A stretch of DNA of 64,000 nt from positions 124,001 through 188,000 of the forward strand of contig UQGG01000007.1 in assembly GCA_900540475.1 (NCBI GenBank), in the 5' to 3' direction. The notes under the pieces were generated by a model, which was not told where the DNA came from, searched no databases, and was given only the letters and a program-made list of their open reading frames with translations. Shown piece after piece: positions 1-8,417 of this stretch (position 1 is its first letter; each line of letters opens with the position of its first letter). Both the position numbers and the translations under genes were made by a program. Source of the DNA: an uncultured Robinsoniella sp. (GTDB taxonomy: Bacteria > Bacillota > Clostridia > Lachnospirales > Lachnospiraceae).

Positions 1-2
1 TG

Positions 3-1082
3 GCGACGAAATATGCTGAGGGTGTATTGGCGATTAAATACCGGGTAATTAATGATGACGGGCATGTAATCGGAGGGCCTTTTTACTATATTCAAAATGG
101 TATGGGTGTCAAATGGAAATGGCTTGCAAAATTATTTGCGTTCTTTGGATTGGGAGTGGGGCTCCTTGGGATTGGAACGTTTACACAGGTAAATGGTATC
201 TCCAATGCGGTTAATAATTTTTTTGATCCCAATAATGCCTGGAGCGTTTCTATTTTAGGCAGAGATTATTCCTGGACGGTAGTCATCGCAGGGATTATAT
301 TAACGATTTGCGTAGGTATGGTAATTATCGGTGGAATCAAAAGAATTGCCAGTGTTTCCCAGATTGTTGTGCCCTTTATGGCAGGGATATACATACTCGC
401 TTGTCTGGTGCTTTTAGTGCTGAATTATAAGCATATTCCAAATGCATTCAAGGCAATTTTTGAAGGAGCATTTGGACTTCGTGCGGCGGCAGGCGGAGCT
501 CTTGGAAGTATTATGGTAGCAATGCAAAAGGGAATTGCCCGTGGAATTTTTTCAAATGAAGCCGGTCTTGGCAGTGCCCCGATTGCAGCGGCGGCAGCTC
601 AGACAAATGAGCCGGTGCGACAGGGATTAGTTTCTATGACGGGAACTTTTATTGATACAATTGTAATCTGTACCATGACAGGGCTTACGATTGTAATTAC
701 AGATACCTGGAATATCGGTTTAGAAGGGGTTGCGGTAACTACAGCGGCATTTCAGCAGGGACTGCCCTTCAGCAATACCGTCAGCGCTTTTATATTGATG
801 GTCTGCCTTGTATTTTTTGCTTTTACCACAATATTGGGCTGGGACTATTACAGTGAACGGTGTCTGGAATATCTCTGCGGATATAATAAGAAGATATTAA
901 ACGGTTACCGCTGGCTGTATATTTTGGCTGTATTTATCGGTCCGTTTATGACAGTGTCTGCGGTTTGGGTTATTGCTGATATTTTCAATGCACTGATGGC
1001 TCTGCCGAACTTAATTGCAATTTTGGTGTTAAGCGGTGTCATAGCAGCTGAAACAAAGAAGTATTTTTCTAAAATTAAATAG
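3..1082 (+). CDS. Alanine/glycine:cation symporter (AGCS family), 5'-truncated by the window edge
   Basis: Integral membrane symporter that takes up alanine or glycine with Na+ or H+. The reading frame is open back to base 3 and reads ATKYAEGVLAIKYR before the first internal TTG at 27, so the gene really begins upstream of the window; about 359 residues of an expected ~450-480 are present. Family features visible are the YAEG segment, the GGPFYYIQNGMG motif, the ARGIFSNEAGLGSAPIAAAAA stretch split around residues 175-195, and about eight hydrophobic segments. It is followed by a clear intrinsic terminator. The family call is firm; the transported amino acid is not determined. Confidence 0.93.
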   Translation, partial: ATKYAEGVLAIKYRVINDDGHVIGGPFYYIQNGMGVKWKWLAKLFAFFGLGVGLLGIGTFTQVNGISNAVNNFFDPNNAWSVSILGRDYSWTVVIAGIILTICVGMVIIGGIKRIASVSQIVVPFMAGIYILACLVLLVLNYKHIPNAFKAIFEGAFGLRAAAGGALGSIMVAMQKGIARGIFSNEAGLGSAPIAAAAAQTNEPVRQGLVSMTGTFIDTIVICTMTGLTIVITDTWNIGLEGVAVTTAAFQQGLPFSNTVSAFILMVCLVFFAFTTILGWDYYSERCLEYLCGYNKKILNGYRWLYILAVFIGPFMTVSAVWVIADIFNALMALPNLIAILVLSGVIAAETKKYFSKIK

Positions 1083-1160
1083 GTTGAAATTCTTTGATAT
1101 TAAAACATCAAGCGTCTGAAACAGCAAAACCCAATATAATGCACAACAGCAAAGCAGATA

Positions 1161-1207
1161 AAAATCTCTGGAATAGAATTATTACATTCACATTCCAGAG
1201 ATTTTTT
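1161..1207 (+). terminator. Rho-independent terminator after the AGCS symporter
   Basis: Inverted repeat AAATCTCTGGAAT (1162-1174) with ATTCCAGAGATTT (1192-1204), 13 bp with a 17-nt loop, running into T residues. The A-rich 5' side means it may also act on the minus strand, ending the glnA-ANTAR transcript. Confidence 0.85.
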
Positions 1208-1307
1208 AATTATTGCTTTTATTAAGTATAATGACCCGGTGTAGAATGGATTGGAAAGGAATCGGAATAATCGGAACATTCAGAAGCTGCTTTAATGATC
1301 AGCGCGA

Positions 1308-1880
1308 TCATCCATTCTCATAGGATTTTAAGATACGGTCAGCGATTATTCTTCTGGTTACCCTTGTGTCCATTGCCTGTTTTTCAATGTATTTATGTGC
1401 TTCTGATTCTGACATATTTAGGTATTCAATCAGAATACACTTTGCCCGGTCCACTATGCGGATATCTTCAATTTTCTGCAGCAGCTGTTTATTTTCATTG
1501 CGCATCACAGACATTCGGTTATGGGATGCCTGGCACAACTTTAGAGCACTCCAGAACAGGACCTTGCTGATTGGTTTGGCGATTGTGAATACTCCGTATT
1601 CTTCGACTTTCATGGAAACGTCATCGTATAATTCCGTTTTCACGATCAAAATAACCTGGGTGGATCCGTCCGTGGCGATATTTCTAGCCAGGCTGACACC
1701 GGTTTCATCCCGCAGTGGAGAATTTATAATACACAGATCAAAACTGCGCTCGATTAATAAGCGTCTGGCTTCACCGCAGTTCGCTACAGTGACAAGTTCA
1801 CGGCAGGAACTTTGAGAAAGCATATCCCGGAAAACTGTGATACTTTTTTCGGTGGGGGATATTATTAGAACGCTGTCCAT
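1308..1880 (-). CDS. ANTAR-domain RNA-binding regulator with a degenerate receiver domain, linked to glnA
   Basis: A 190-aa two-domain regulator: receiver-like fold at about residues 1-118, a short helix, then an ANTAR domain at about 130-188 (AKCILIEYL...SEAHKYIEKQAMD...RRIIADRIL). ANTAR proteins bind RNA hairpins and prevent transcription termination. The receiver looks non-phosphorylatable: the usual Asp is Asn53 in the segment CIINSP, and the acidic pair after beta-1 is replaced by Ser-Pro, although a Lys remains in IAKP. It lies 71 nt downstream of glnA on the same strand, and the glnA leader carries a terminator hairpin, so antitermination of glnA is a reasonable inference. An AAGGCGG ribosome binding site precedes the ATG. 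Confidence 0.88.
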   Translation of the reverse strand: MDSVLIISPTEKSITVFRDMLSQSSCRELVTVANCGEARRLLIERSFDLCIINSPLRDETGVSLARNIATDGSTQVILIVKTELYDDVSMKVEEYGVFTIAKPISKVLFWSALKLCQASHNRMSVMRNENKQLLQKIEDIRIVDRAKCILIEYLNMSESEAHKYIEKQAMDTRVTRRIIADRILKSYENG

Positions 1881-1951
1881 ATGATCGCCGCCTTTCTTAT
1901 TTTTAGATTACCAGTGCCTCCAGGTACCGGTTCGCACAAGTACATCCATTC

Positions 1952-3268
1952 TTATATGAGCTTAAAGTAGACCTGTTTATAAAAATCCTCTTTGTTCGCG
2001 GTTTTATCAAAAGCAAGTATTTCTTCTTCTTTAATCATAAAATATTTTTCTAACAATGCAGGATTTAAGGTGCTTTTGATAAAACTGCTGTTAGATGCTA
2101 TGCGGACTGCCTCTTCTAAAGATCCGGGAAGAGCGGTTAACTTGCTTATAACCGAATGATCAGCGGTATAAAGGTTCTCATCTAAAGCTTCTGACAGTAC
2201 AGCATTGCGTTGTATTCCATCAAGTCCTGCATGGAGCAGAATGGCAAATGCCAGGTATGGATTCAGCGAAGGATCCGGTGAACGAAGCTCCATCCTTGCT
2301 TTTTCTCCTGTCTGGGCGGGAATACGCACAAGCTGGGAACGGTTTTGATGAGACCAGGATACGTATCTGGGAGCTTCAAATGATCCAAAGCGTTCGTATG
2401 AATTCTGAAGGGGGTTTAAAAAAGCAGTCATTTCTGTGGCATGTTCCATAATGCCTGCCATAAAGCTTTCCGCTACAGGATTATGTTGTTCACCACTGAG
2501 AAAAATATTCTTGCCATTTTGTGAGAGTGATAAATTAATATGAAGTCCGCTTCCGCTTTCAAATGAAATAGGTTTTGGCATAAAGGAAGCATAGAGTCCA
2601 TTTCTGGCGGCAATGGCTTTCACGACTGATTTGAAAGTCAGCAAATTATCGGCAGTACCCAAAAAGTCACAGTATTTAAAATCAATTTCATTTTGTCCGG
2701 GACCGCTTTCGTGATGGGAAGATTCCGGAGCAATCCCCATTTCTTCCAGACAAAGGCAGATCTCCCGACGTACATTTTCACCTTTATCAAGAGGAGCAAT
2801 ATCAAAATAACCTGCTTCGTCGTGGGTTTCAAAAACAGGGTTGCCGTCTTCGTCTGTTTTAAAAAGATAAAATTCACATTCAGTTCCGGCTTTTGGCAGA
2901 TACCCCATGGATTCGCAGCGTTTGATTGCAGATTTCAGGATATGCCTGGTATCGCAGACATAAGGAGTTCCATCCGGGTTTTTAATGCTGCAATAGAAAC
3001 GGACTACGCGTCCCTGCTGGGGGCGCCATGGAAGTATGCTTAAAGTAGCGGCATCCGGGATCAGGAACAAGTCAGATTTTTCAACACCGCAAAATCCCCG
3101 GATGTTTGAGCCGTCAAAGGAAATTCCTTCACGAAAAGCCCGTTCCAGCTGTTCCGGCATAATCGATATATTCTTTTGAGTGCCAAATAAATCACAGAAA
3201 GCCAGTCTGATGAATTTTACGTCATTATCCCTTACAAACTCTAGAACTTCTTGTATTGTATGATCCAT
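1952..3268 (-). CDS. glnA: Glutamine synthetase, type I
   Basis: ATP-dependent ligation of ammonia to glutamate; the central nitrogen assimilation enzyme, cytoplasmic dodecamer. At 438 aa it matches the short GS I form. Visible hallmarks are SFDGSNIRGF (~48-58), the metal and substrate motifs around HHESGPGQNEID, SGSGLHINLSL, NRSQLVRIP and MELRSPDPSLNPYLAFA. An upstream GTG (3295) would add nine residues, but the ATG at 3268 is preceded by an AGGAGG at ideal spacing, so 3268 is preferred. Expressed from a strong promoter through a leader containing an intrinsic terminator; the ANTAR regulator gene follows, probably in the same transcript. Confidence 0.96.
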   Translation of the reverse strand: MDHTIQEVLEFVRDNDVKFIRLAFCDLFGTQKNISIMPEQLERAFREGISFDGSNIRGFCGVEKSDLFLIPDAATLSILPWRPQQGRVVRFYCSIKNPDGTPYVCDTRHILKSAIKRCESMGYLPKAGTECEFYLFKTDEDGNPVFETHDEAGYFDIAPLDKGENVRREICLCLEEMGIAPESSHHESGPGQNEIDFKYCDFLGTADNLLTFKSVVKAIAARNGLYASFMPKPISFESGSGLHINLSLSQNGKNIFLSGEQHNPVAESFMAGIMEHATEMTAFLNPLQNSYERFGSFEAPRYVSWSHQNRSQLVRIPAQTGEKARMELRSPDPSLNPYLAFAILLHAGLDGIQRNAVLSEALDENLYTADHSVISKLTALPGSLEEAVRIASNSSFIKSTLNPALLEKYFMIKEEEILAFDKTANKEDFYKQVYFKLI

Positions 3269-3312
3269 AATTATTTCCTCCTGGTTTTTATTCACTTACG
3301 AAAGGATTATTA

Positions 3313-3372
3313 AAAAACAGCGCTCATCGTACAAGGTTCGAATTAGATTCAAGCCCTGTACGATGAACGCCT
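3313..3372 (-). terminator. Leader terminator (attenuator) hairpin upstream of glnA
   Basis: On the minus strand GCGTTCATCGTACAGG pairs with CCTTGTACGATGAGCGC, and the helix continues inward with one mismatch to a small TCTAA loop (about 28 bp), followed by TGTTTTTTAA. It lies between the glnA promoter and the glnA start, so full-length expression needs read-through. Together with the adjacent ANTAR gene this indicates transcription attenuation. The two short hexaloop hairpins typical of ANTAR targets were not recognised in the short stretch before it. Confidence 0.85.
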
Positions 3373-3385
3373 TTGTTCTGTAAAA

Positions 3386-3414
3386 AGAATACACTAATTT
3401 GATTTTCTTGTCAA
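3386..3414 (-). promoter_or_regulatory. Sigma-A promoter of glnA
   Basis: Minus-strand TTGACA (3414-3409), 17-nt spacer, TATTCT (3391-3386). The predicted start is near 3379, only about ten bases before the attenuator hairpin. Confidence 0.85.
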
Positions 3415-3476
3415 TGGTGCCCTATCTTCTTTATTCTTTTTTAATAAGTAAAAACAGTGTTTTTTCAAACCCAATG

Positions 3477-3485
3477 TGATAAAAT
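3477..3485 (+). promoter_or_regulatory. Candidate extended -10 promoter of the ABC exporter
   Basis: TGATAAAAT matches an extended -10 (TGnTATAAT with one mismatch); no good -35 hexamer is present. It lies about 55 nt before the ATPase start. Confidence 0.35.
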
Positions 3486-3539
3486 ATATAAAACATGCGG
3501 AATACAGATGCATAAGAATAATAGTGAAGAGGGGTTCAA

Positions 3540-4259
3540 ATGACAGAAAGAAGTCTTGAGAATTTCGTTGAACTGGACGGCGTTACCAAAACATACCACA
3601 TGGGTGAAGTGGATATACATGCCGTAGACGGAATAGATTTTCAAATTACAAAAGGTGAATTTGTTGTAGTGGTAGGACCAAGCGGTGCCGGGAAAACGAC
3701 GGTATTAAATATTTTAGGAGGTATGGATACTGCCACTAAGGGAAAGGTATGGGTAGACGGAGAGAATATTGCGGAGTATAATCCCAGAAAATTAACCGGA
3801 TACCGCAGAGATGATATCGGGTTTGTATTTCAGTTTTACAATCTGGTCCCCAATCTGACGGCACTGGAGAATGTAGAACTGGCACTTCAGATTTGTAAGA
3901 ATCCGCTGAAGGCAAAAGATGTATTGGATGAAGTGGGGCTTGGAGAACGACTGAACAATTTCCCAGCGCAGTTATCCGGCGGGGAGCAGCAAAGGGTGTC
4001 CATTGCCAGAGCGCTGGCTAAGAATCCAAAGCTGCTATTGTGTGATGAACCGACCGGAGCACTTGACTATCAGACCGGAAAGTCTATACTGAAACTGCTG
4101 CAGGATATGTGCAGGGAAAAAGGTATGACGGTAATCGTAATTACCCATAATTCAGCACTGGCACCAATGGCGGATCGTGTAATTAAAATTAAAAATGGAA
4201 AAGTTTCCAGCATGAGAATGAACAATGAACCGATATCGGTAGAATTAATTGAATGGTAG
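3540..4259 (+). CDS. ABC transporter ATP-binding protein (MacB/LolD type)
   Basis: Cytoplasmic ATPase subunit of an FtsX-type ABC exporter. All nucleotide-binding motifs are present in order: Walker A GPSGAGKT (~47-54), Q-loop FQFYNLVPNLTALENV, signature LSGGEQQR (~145), Walker B LLLCDEPTGALD (~165-175), and the H-loop VITHN. The 239-aa length and the TALENV segment are typical of the group that works with MacB/FtsX permeases. It overlaps or abuts the following permease gene, so the two form one transporter. An AGAGGGG ribosome binding site lies just before the ATG. Confidence 0.94.
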   Translation: MTERSLENFVELDGVTKTYHMGEVDIHAVDGIDFQITKGEFVVVVGPSGAGKTTVLNILGGMDTATKGKVWVDGENIAEYNPRKLTGYRRDDIGFVFQFYNLVPNLTALENVELALQICKNPLKAKDVLDEVGLGERLNNFPAQLSGGEQQRVSIARALAKNPKLLLCDEPTGALDYQTGKSILKLLQDMCREKGMTVIVITHNSALAPMADRVIKIKNGKVSSMRMNNEPISVELIEW

Positions 4260-4266
4260 TGGGCAT

Positions 4267-7200
4267 ATGAAGAAAAAAGCGTTACATAAAGATTTTTTTA
4301 TGGAGATAAAAAAGAGTTTTAATCGGTTTATATCGATCTTTTTTATTGTAGCCATGGGAGTGGCATTTTATTCTGGGATTCAATCGGCAGCACCGGATAT
4401 GCGCCTTTCCGGTGATGCTTATTTTGATGAGAATAATCTGATGGATCTAAAAGTAATCGGTACACTGGGGTTGACCGATAAGGATATCCAGGCTCTTTTG
4501 TCAGTGGAAGGAGTCAGCAAGGCAGAATCAGGCTATATGACGGACGTATTGAGCGGCAGCGGAAAAGATGAGCAAGTACTTCATATGGAATCCCTTCTGC
4601 CCACTTTAAATAAGCTGTCGGTTTCCGAGGGAAGGCTGCCGGAAACTACCGGGGAATGCTTTGTTGACGAAGAATTTTTATCCTCTAACGGTTATAAAGT
4701 GGGGGACACCATACAGTTTGAAGAGAGTAAGGACAGTGACAGGGTATTAAGAAATAAAGAATTTAAGATTGTTGGAACCGGTAACAGTCCTTCCTATATT
4801 TCCTTTAGTAAAGGCAACACAACCCTTGGAACCGGTGAGGTCTCCGGATATGGATATGTAGTGCCGGAAGAATTTGACCAGGCAGCTTACACATTTGCTT
4901 ATGTGGAAGCAGAAGGCTCCAAAGATCTGACTTCATATACGGAAGAATATGACCGCCTGGTTGAGGATGTTACGAAAAATGTGGAAAGTATCGAATCAGT
5001 ACAATGCTCCAGGCGGTATGCAGAAGTAAAAGATGAGGCGGATCTTAAGCTTACGGATGCAAAAAAAGAACTGGAGGATGGGAAGCTGGAAGCTGAGCAA
5101 AAGCTTTCTGATGCCAAGAAGGAGCTGGAGGATGGTGAGAAGGAACTTAAGGATGGGAAACAAAAGCTTGCCGATGCCAGAAAAGAAGTTGAGGAAAACA
5201 AAGGTACACTGAACGAGAAACAAAAAGAACTGGACTCAGCTAAGAAACAATTGGATTCGGCTAAGACACAGTTAAAAGATGGTAAAGATACCCTTGCTTC
5301 TAAGGAATCTGAGTTTCAGGCAAAATATCCGGAAGCATCCAAACAGATAAAGGATGGAGAAACAGCAATTGCATCGGGTAAAACTCAGATCAGTAAGGCG
5401 CAGAGTGACTATGAGTCCGGCAAAAAGCAGCTGGAGGCGGCAAATCAGCAGTATGAAGCGGGCAAGAAGCAGCTGGATCAGGGAAAAAAGCAGTATGAAT
5501 CGGGTAAAGTCCAGCTGGATCAGGCAAACAAACAGTATAAGGATGGAGTTACCCAACTGAATGCCGCTAAGAAGCAGTATGAAACCGGATCAGCCCAGCT
5601 CGCTGCCGCAAAAACAGAATTTGAAAAAAATGCTGCAGTTTTACAGCAGGCGAAGGCAGATTTTCAGGTTGAAAAAAATAAATTTGACATCAGTAAAGCA
5701 GAATATGATAAAAATGCTGCAGCCCTGGAAGCGGCGAAAAGCCAGATTGCCACAAAGCAGGCGGAACTGGCAGCGGCTACAGCAGAGTATGAAGGCAAGA
5801 TGGCAGAGCTAAACCAGGCAAAAGCGACATTGGCACAGCTGCAGACGGCAATTGATGCAGGAACTGCTACCGAGGATCAAATTGCTATGGCGGATCAGTT
5901 AAAGGGGCAGATTGCTCAGAACGAGCCTCTTCTCGCCCAGAAAAAGGCGGAGCTGGATCGTGCACAGGGAGCACTGGCTGTAGAACAGCAGAAAGCGGCA
6001 GCGATGGAAGCGGCACTTGCTCCTGTGAAGCAGCAGATTGATGCCGGACAGCAGAAAATCAATGCAGCACAGGCGGAACTGTCAAAAAATGAAGCAGTGT
6101 TACAGGCTGGAAAAGCAGAGATTGATAAAAATGAAGCAGCACTGAAAACGGCTAAGTTCCAGATTAATGATAATGAAACAAAGCTGGCAGCAGCGAAAAA
6201 AGAAATAGATGCCAGCCAGAAGAAACTGGCAGCCGCAAAAAAAGAGATTGACGAAAAGGAACCTCAGCTGGTTAGTGCCAGGGCAGAACTGGATAAACAG
6301 ACGAAGGTATTAAATGAGGGGAAGAAGACCCTGGACAGCCAGAGTGCACTGCTGGCACAAAAAGAAAAGGAACTTCAGGAAGGCAAAAATCAGCTTACCC
6401 AGGGAGAAGCCCAGCTGGCTGCTGCAAAAAAAGAACTGGCTTCCAAGGAATCAGAGCTGAACAGTGCTGTACAAAAGACGGAAGACGGTCAAAAGCAGAT
6501 AGTAGATGGTTATGCCAAGTTATCTGACGCAGAGAAGGAAATAAACGACGGTGAAAAAGAAATTACCGAGAATGAACAGAAATTAAAAGATGGTAAAAAG
6601 GATTATAAAAAGGGAAAGAAGGATGCCAAAACAGAAATTTCGGACGGAGAAACGAAGATTGCCGATGCAGAGAAAGAAATCAATGATCTGAAAGAACCGG
6701 AATGGCTTGTAAATGACCGGAGTTCCCTTCCGGAAAACACAGGTTATGGGGAAAACGCCGACCGTATAAAAAACATTGGAGAAGTATTCCCAGTATTATT
6801 TTTCCTGGTAGCGGCGCTGATCAGTCTTACAACAATGACGAGAATGGTAGAGGAAGAACGAACCCAGATCGGTACGTTAAAAGCATTGGGATACGGCAAG
6901 TTTTCCATTGCGTCCAAGTATCTGAATTATGCACTGTTTGCCACGATCGGCGGCAGTATTCTGGGGGTACTGGTAGGTGAGAAAATCCTGCCGTATATTA
7001 TCATTACTGCCTATGGGATTATGTATCATCATATGCCGAATGTGGAACTTCCGTATAATCTGAAATTTGCGGGGATTGCCACCTTTGCGGCGTTGTGCTG
7101 TACGATGATCGCTACCTTTGCAGCATGTTACAAAGAACTTGCAGAGACTCCGGCAAAATTAATGCGTCCTCCTGCACCGAAAGAGGGCAAACGTGTTCTG

Positions 7201-8376
7201 CTGGAGCGGGTAACATTTATCTGGAAGCATCTGAGTTTTACCTGGAAGTCTACAATCCGCAATCTGTTTCGATATAAGAAACGGTTTTTCATGACGATAT
7301 TTGGAATTGGCGGATGTATGGCATTGCTGCTGGTGGGATACGGCATCAGAGATTCTATCCGGAATATCGCAGTATTGCAGTATCAGGAAATACAGTTATA
7401 TGACGGAACCGTAATCGTGGATGAGGATGCCTCAGATGAGAAGCGGGATGACCTGGAGCGCTATATGGATACGGACAGTCAGATTGATGCATCCGTAGAT
7501 TCCATGATGCAGAAAATGTCAGTCAAAGTTGGAAAGAAAGACCTGAGTGTTTATCTCCTTATACCAAAAGAGATGGATGGCTTTGATACCTTTGTGAATT
7601 TCAGAGACCGCAAAACAAAACGGCAGGTTGAATTTGGAGACGACGGTGTAATCGTAACAGAGAAAACGGCTAATATGATGGGACTGTCAAAAGGAGATAC
7701 CATAGAACTTCATAATGAGGACGGAACCACGATAAAAGCACCAATTGCGGATATTTGTGAAAATTATCTGGCACACTACATTTATATGTCCCCGTCACTC
7801 TATGAAAAAGCAGCAGGAAAAGATCCGGACTATAACAGCATATTATTTAAGGCAGTGCCGGATGCCAAAGATCATGTAGAAGAAGTGGGGCAGAGTATCT
7901 TAAGCAATAAGGCGGCTCTTTCTGTCAGCTATACCTCCAGTGTAATGCAGCAGCTGGATGATATGCTGAGTTCGTTAGATGTGGTAATTGTAGTATTAAT
8001 TGTATCTGCCGGAATGCTGGCATTTGTGGTACTCTACAATCTGAACAATATTAACATCAATGAGCGAAAGCGGGAACTGGCAACCATTAAGGTCCTGGGA
8101 TTTTATGATAATGAGGTCTGCGCCTATGTGTACCGGGAAAATATATTACTAACGGGATTTGGTGTTCTGGTGGGAATTGTACTGGGTATCGTGCTGCACA
8201 GGTTTGTTATCGTGACGGTTGAAGTTGACGCCTGTATGTTTGGCAGGAATATCAACTTGCCGAGTTTTATATATTCCATCTTATTCACCTGTGGATTTTC
8301 CCTGATCGTAAATATTGTCATGTATTTTAAATTAAAGAAAATTGATATGGTGGAATCACTGAAGAGTGTAGAATAA
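4267..8376 (+). CDS. Giant FtsX-type ABC permease with a ~550-residue extracytoplasmic coiled coil
   Basis: Permease partner of the upstream ATPase. Layout: one membrane segment (~12-35), an extracytoplasmic MacB-like domain (~40-255), a very long charged coiled coil (~257-812) made of degenerate repeats such as KKQLDSAK, AAKKEIDASQKKL and GKKQYESGK, an FtsX domain with three membrane segments (~838-955), another membrane segment (~1007-1025), a second extracytoplasmic domain, and a final FtsX domain (~1239-1369). ABC permeases of this fold act on lipids, peptides or cell-wall enzymes; the substrate cannot be read here. The ATG at 4249 overlaps the ATPase stop; ATG 4267, after AGTGGGC, fits the conserved start better. 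The coiled coil could reach across the cell wall. Confidence 0.9.
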   Translation: MKKKALHKDFFMEIKKSFNRFISIFFIVAMGVAFYSGIQSAAPDMRLSGDAYFDENNLMDLKVIGTLGLTDKDIQALLSVEGVSKAESGYMTDVLSGSGKDEQVLHMESLLPTLNKLSVSEGRLPETTGECFVDEEFLSSNGYKVGDTIQFEESKDSDRVLRNKEFKIVGTGNSPSYISFSKGNTTLGTGEVSGYGYVVPEEFDQAAYTFAYVEAEGSKDLTSYTEEYDRLVEDVTKNVESIESVQCSRRYAEVKDEADLKLTDAKKELEDGKLEAEQKLSDAKKELEDGEKELKDGKQKLADARKEVEENKGTLNEKQKELDSAKKQLDSAKTQLKDGKDTLASKESEFQAKYPEASKQIKDGETAIASGKTQISKAQSDYESGKKQLEAANQQYEAGKKQLDQGKKQYESGKVQLDQANKQYKDGVTQLNAAKKQYETGSAQLAAAKTEFEKNAAVLQQAKADFQVEKNKFDISKAEYDKNAAALEAAKSQIATKQAELAAATAEYEGKMAELNQAKATLAQLQTAIDAGTATEDQIAMADQLKGQIAQNEPLLAQKKAELDRAQGALAVEQQKAAAMEAALAPVKQQIDAGQQKINAAQAELSKNEAVLQAGKAEIDKNEAALKTAKFQINDNETKLAAAKKEIDASQKKLAAAKKEIDEKEPQLVSARAELDKQTKVLNEGKKTLDSQSALLAQKEKELQEGKNQLTQGEAQLAAAKKELASKESELNSAVQKTEDGQKQIVDGYAKLSDAEKEINDGEKEITENEQKLKDGKKDYKKGKKDAKTEISDGETKIADAEKEINDLKEPEWLVNDRSSLPENTGYGENADRIKNIGEVFPVLFFLVAALISLTTMTRMVEEERTQIGTLKALGYGKFSIASKYLNYALFATIGGSILGVLVGEKILPYIIITAYGIMYHHMPNVELPYNLKFAGIATFAALCCTMIATFAACYKELAETPAKLMRPPAPKEGKRVLLERVTFIWKHLSFTWKSTIRNLFRYKKRFFMTIFGIGGCMALLLVGYGIRDSIRNIAVLQYQEIQLYDGTVIVDEDASDEKRDDLERYMDTDSQIDASVDSMMQKMSVKVGKKDLSVYLLIPKEMDGFDTFVNFRDRKTKRQVEFGDDGVIVTEKTANMMGLSKGDTIELHNEDGTTIKAPIADICENYLAHYIYMSPSLYEKAAGKDPDYNSILFKAVPDAKDHVEEVGQSILSNKAALSVSYTSSVMQQLDDMLSSLDVVIVVLIVSAGMLAFVVLYNLNNININERKRELATIKVLGFYDNEVCAYVYRENILLTGFGVLVGIVLGIVLHRFVIVTVEVDACMFGRNINLPSFIYSILFTCGFSLIVNIVMYFKLKKIDMVESLKSVE
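5035..6700 (+). repeat. Degenerate coding repeats specifying the permease coiled coil
   Basis: Purine-rich, imperfectly repeated codons encode alternating Lys/Glu/Gln/Ala heptads. Repeated peptide words include KQLD, AAKKE, GKKQ, NEAAL and KDGKK. The bias produces several long antisense and shifted open frames that are not genes. Confidence 0.8.
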
Positions 8377-8417
8377 AGAAACGAAAGTAATGAAAAAGAC
8401 AGAAACAGAGGATATAT

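Noticed and set aside
1295..1815. Open frames opposite the ANTAR gene
   Set aside because: Antisense shadows; the minus-strand frame has clear receiver and ANTAR features.
4899..5812. Several long open frames on both strands in the permease gene
   Set aside because: They are by-products of the biased repetitive codons of the coiled coil; the products are low-complexity Ser/Phe/Leu or Arg-rich.
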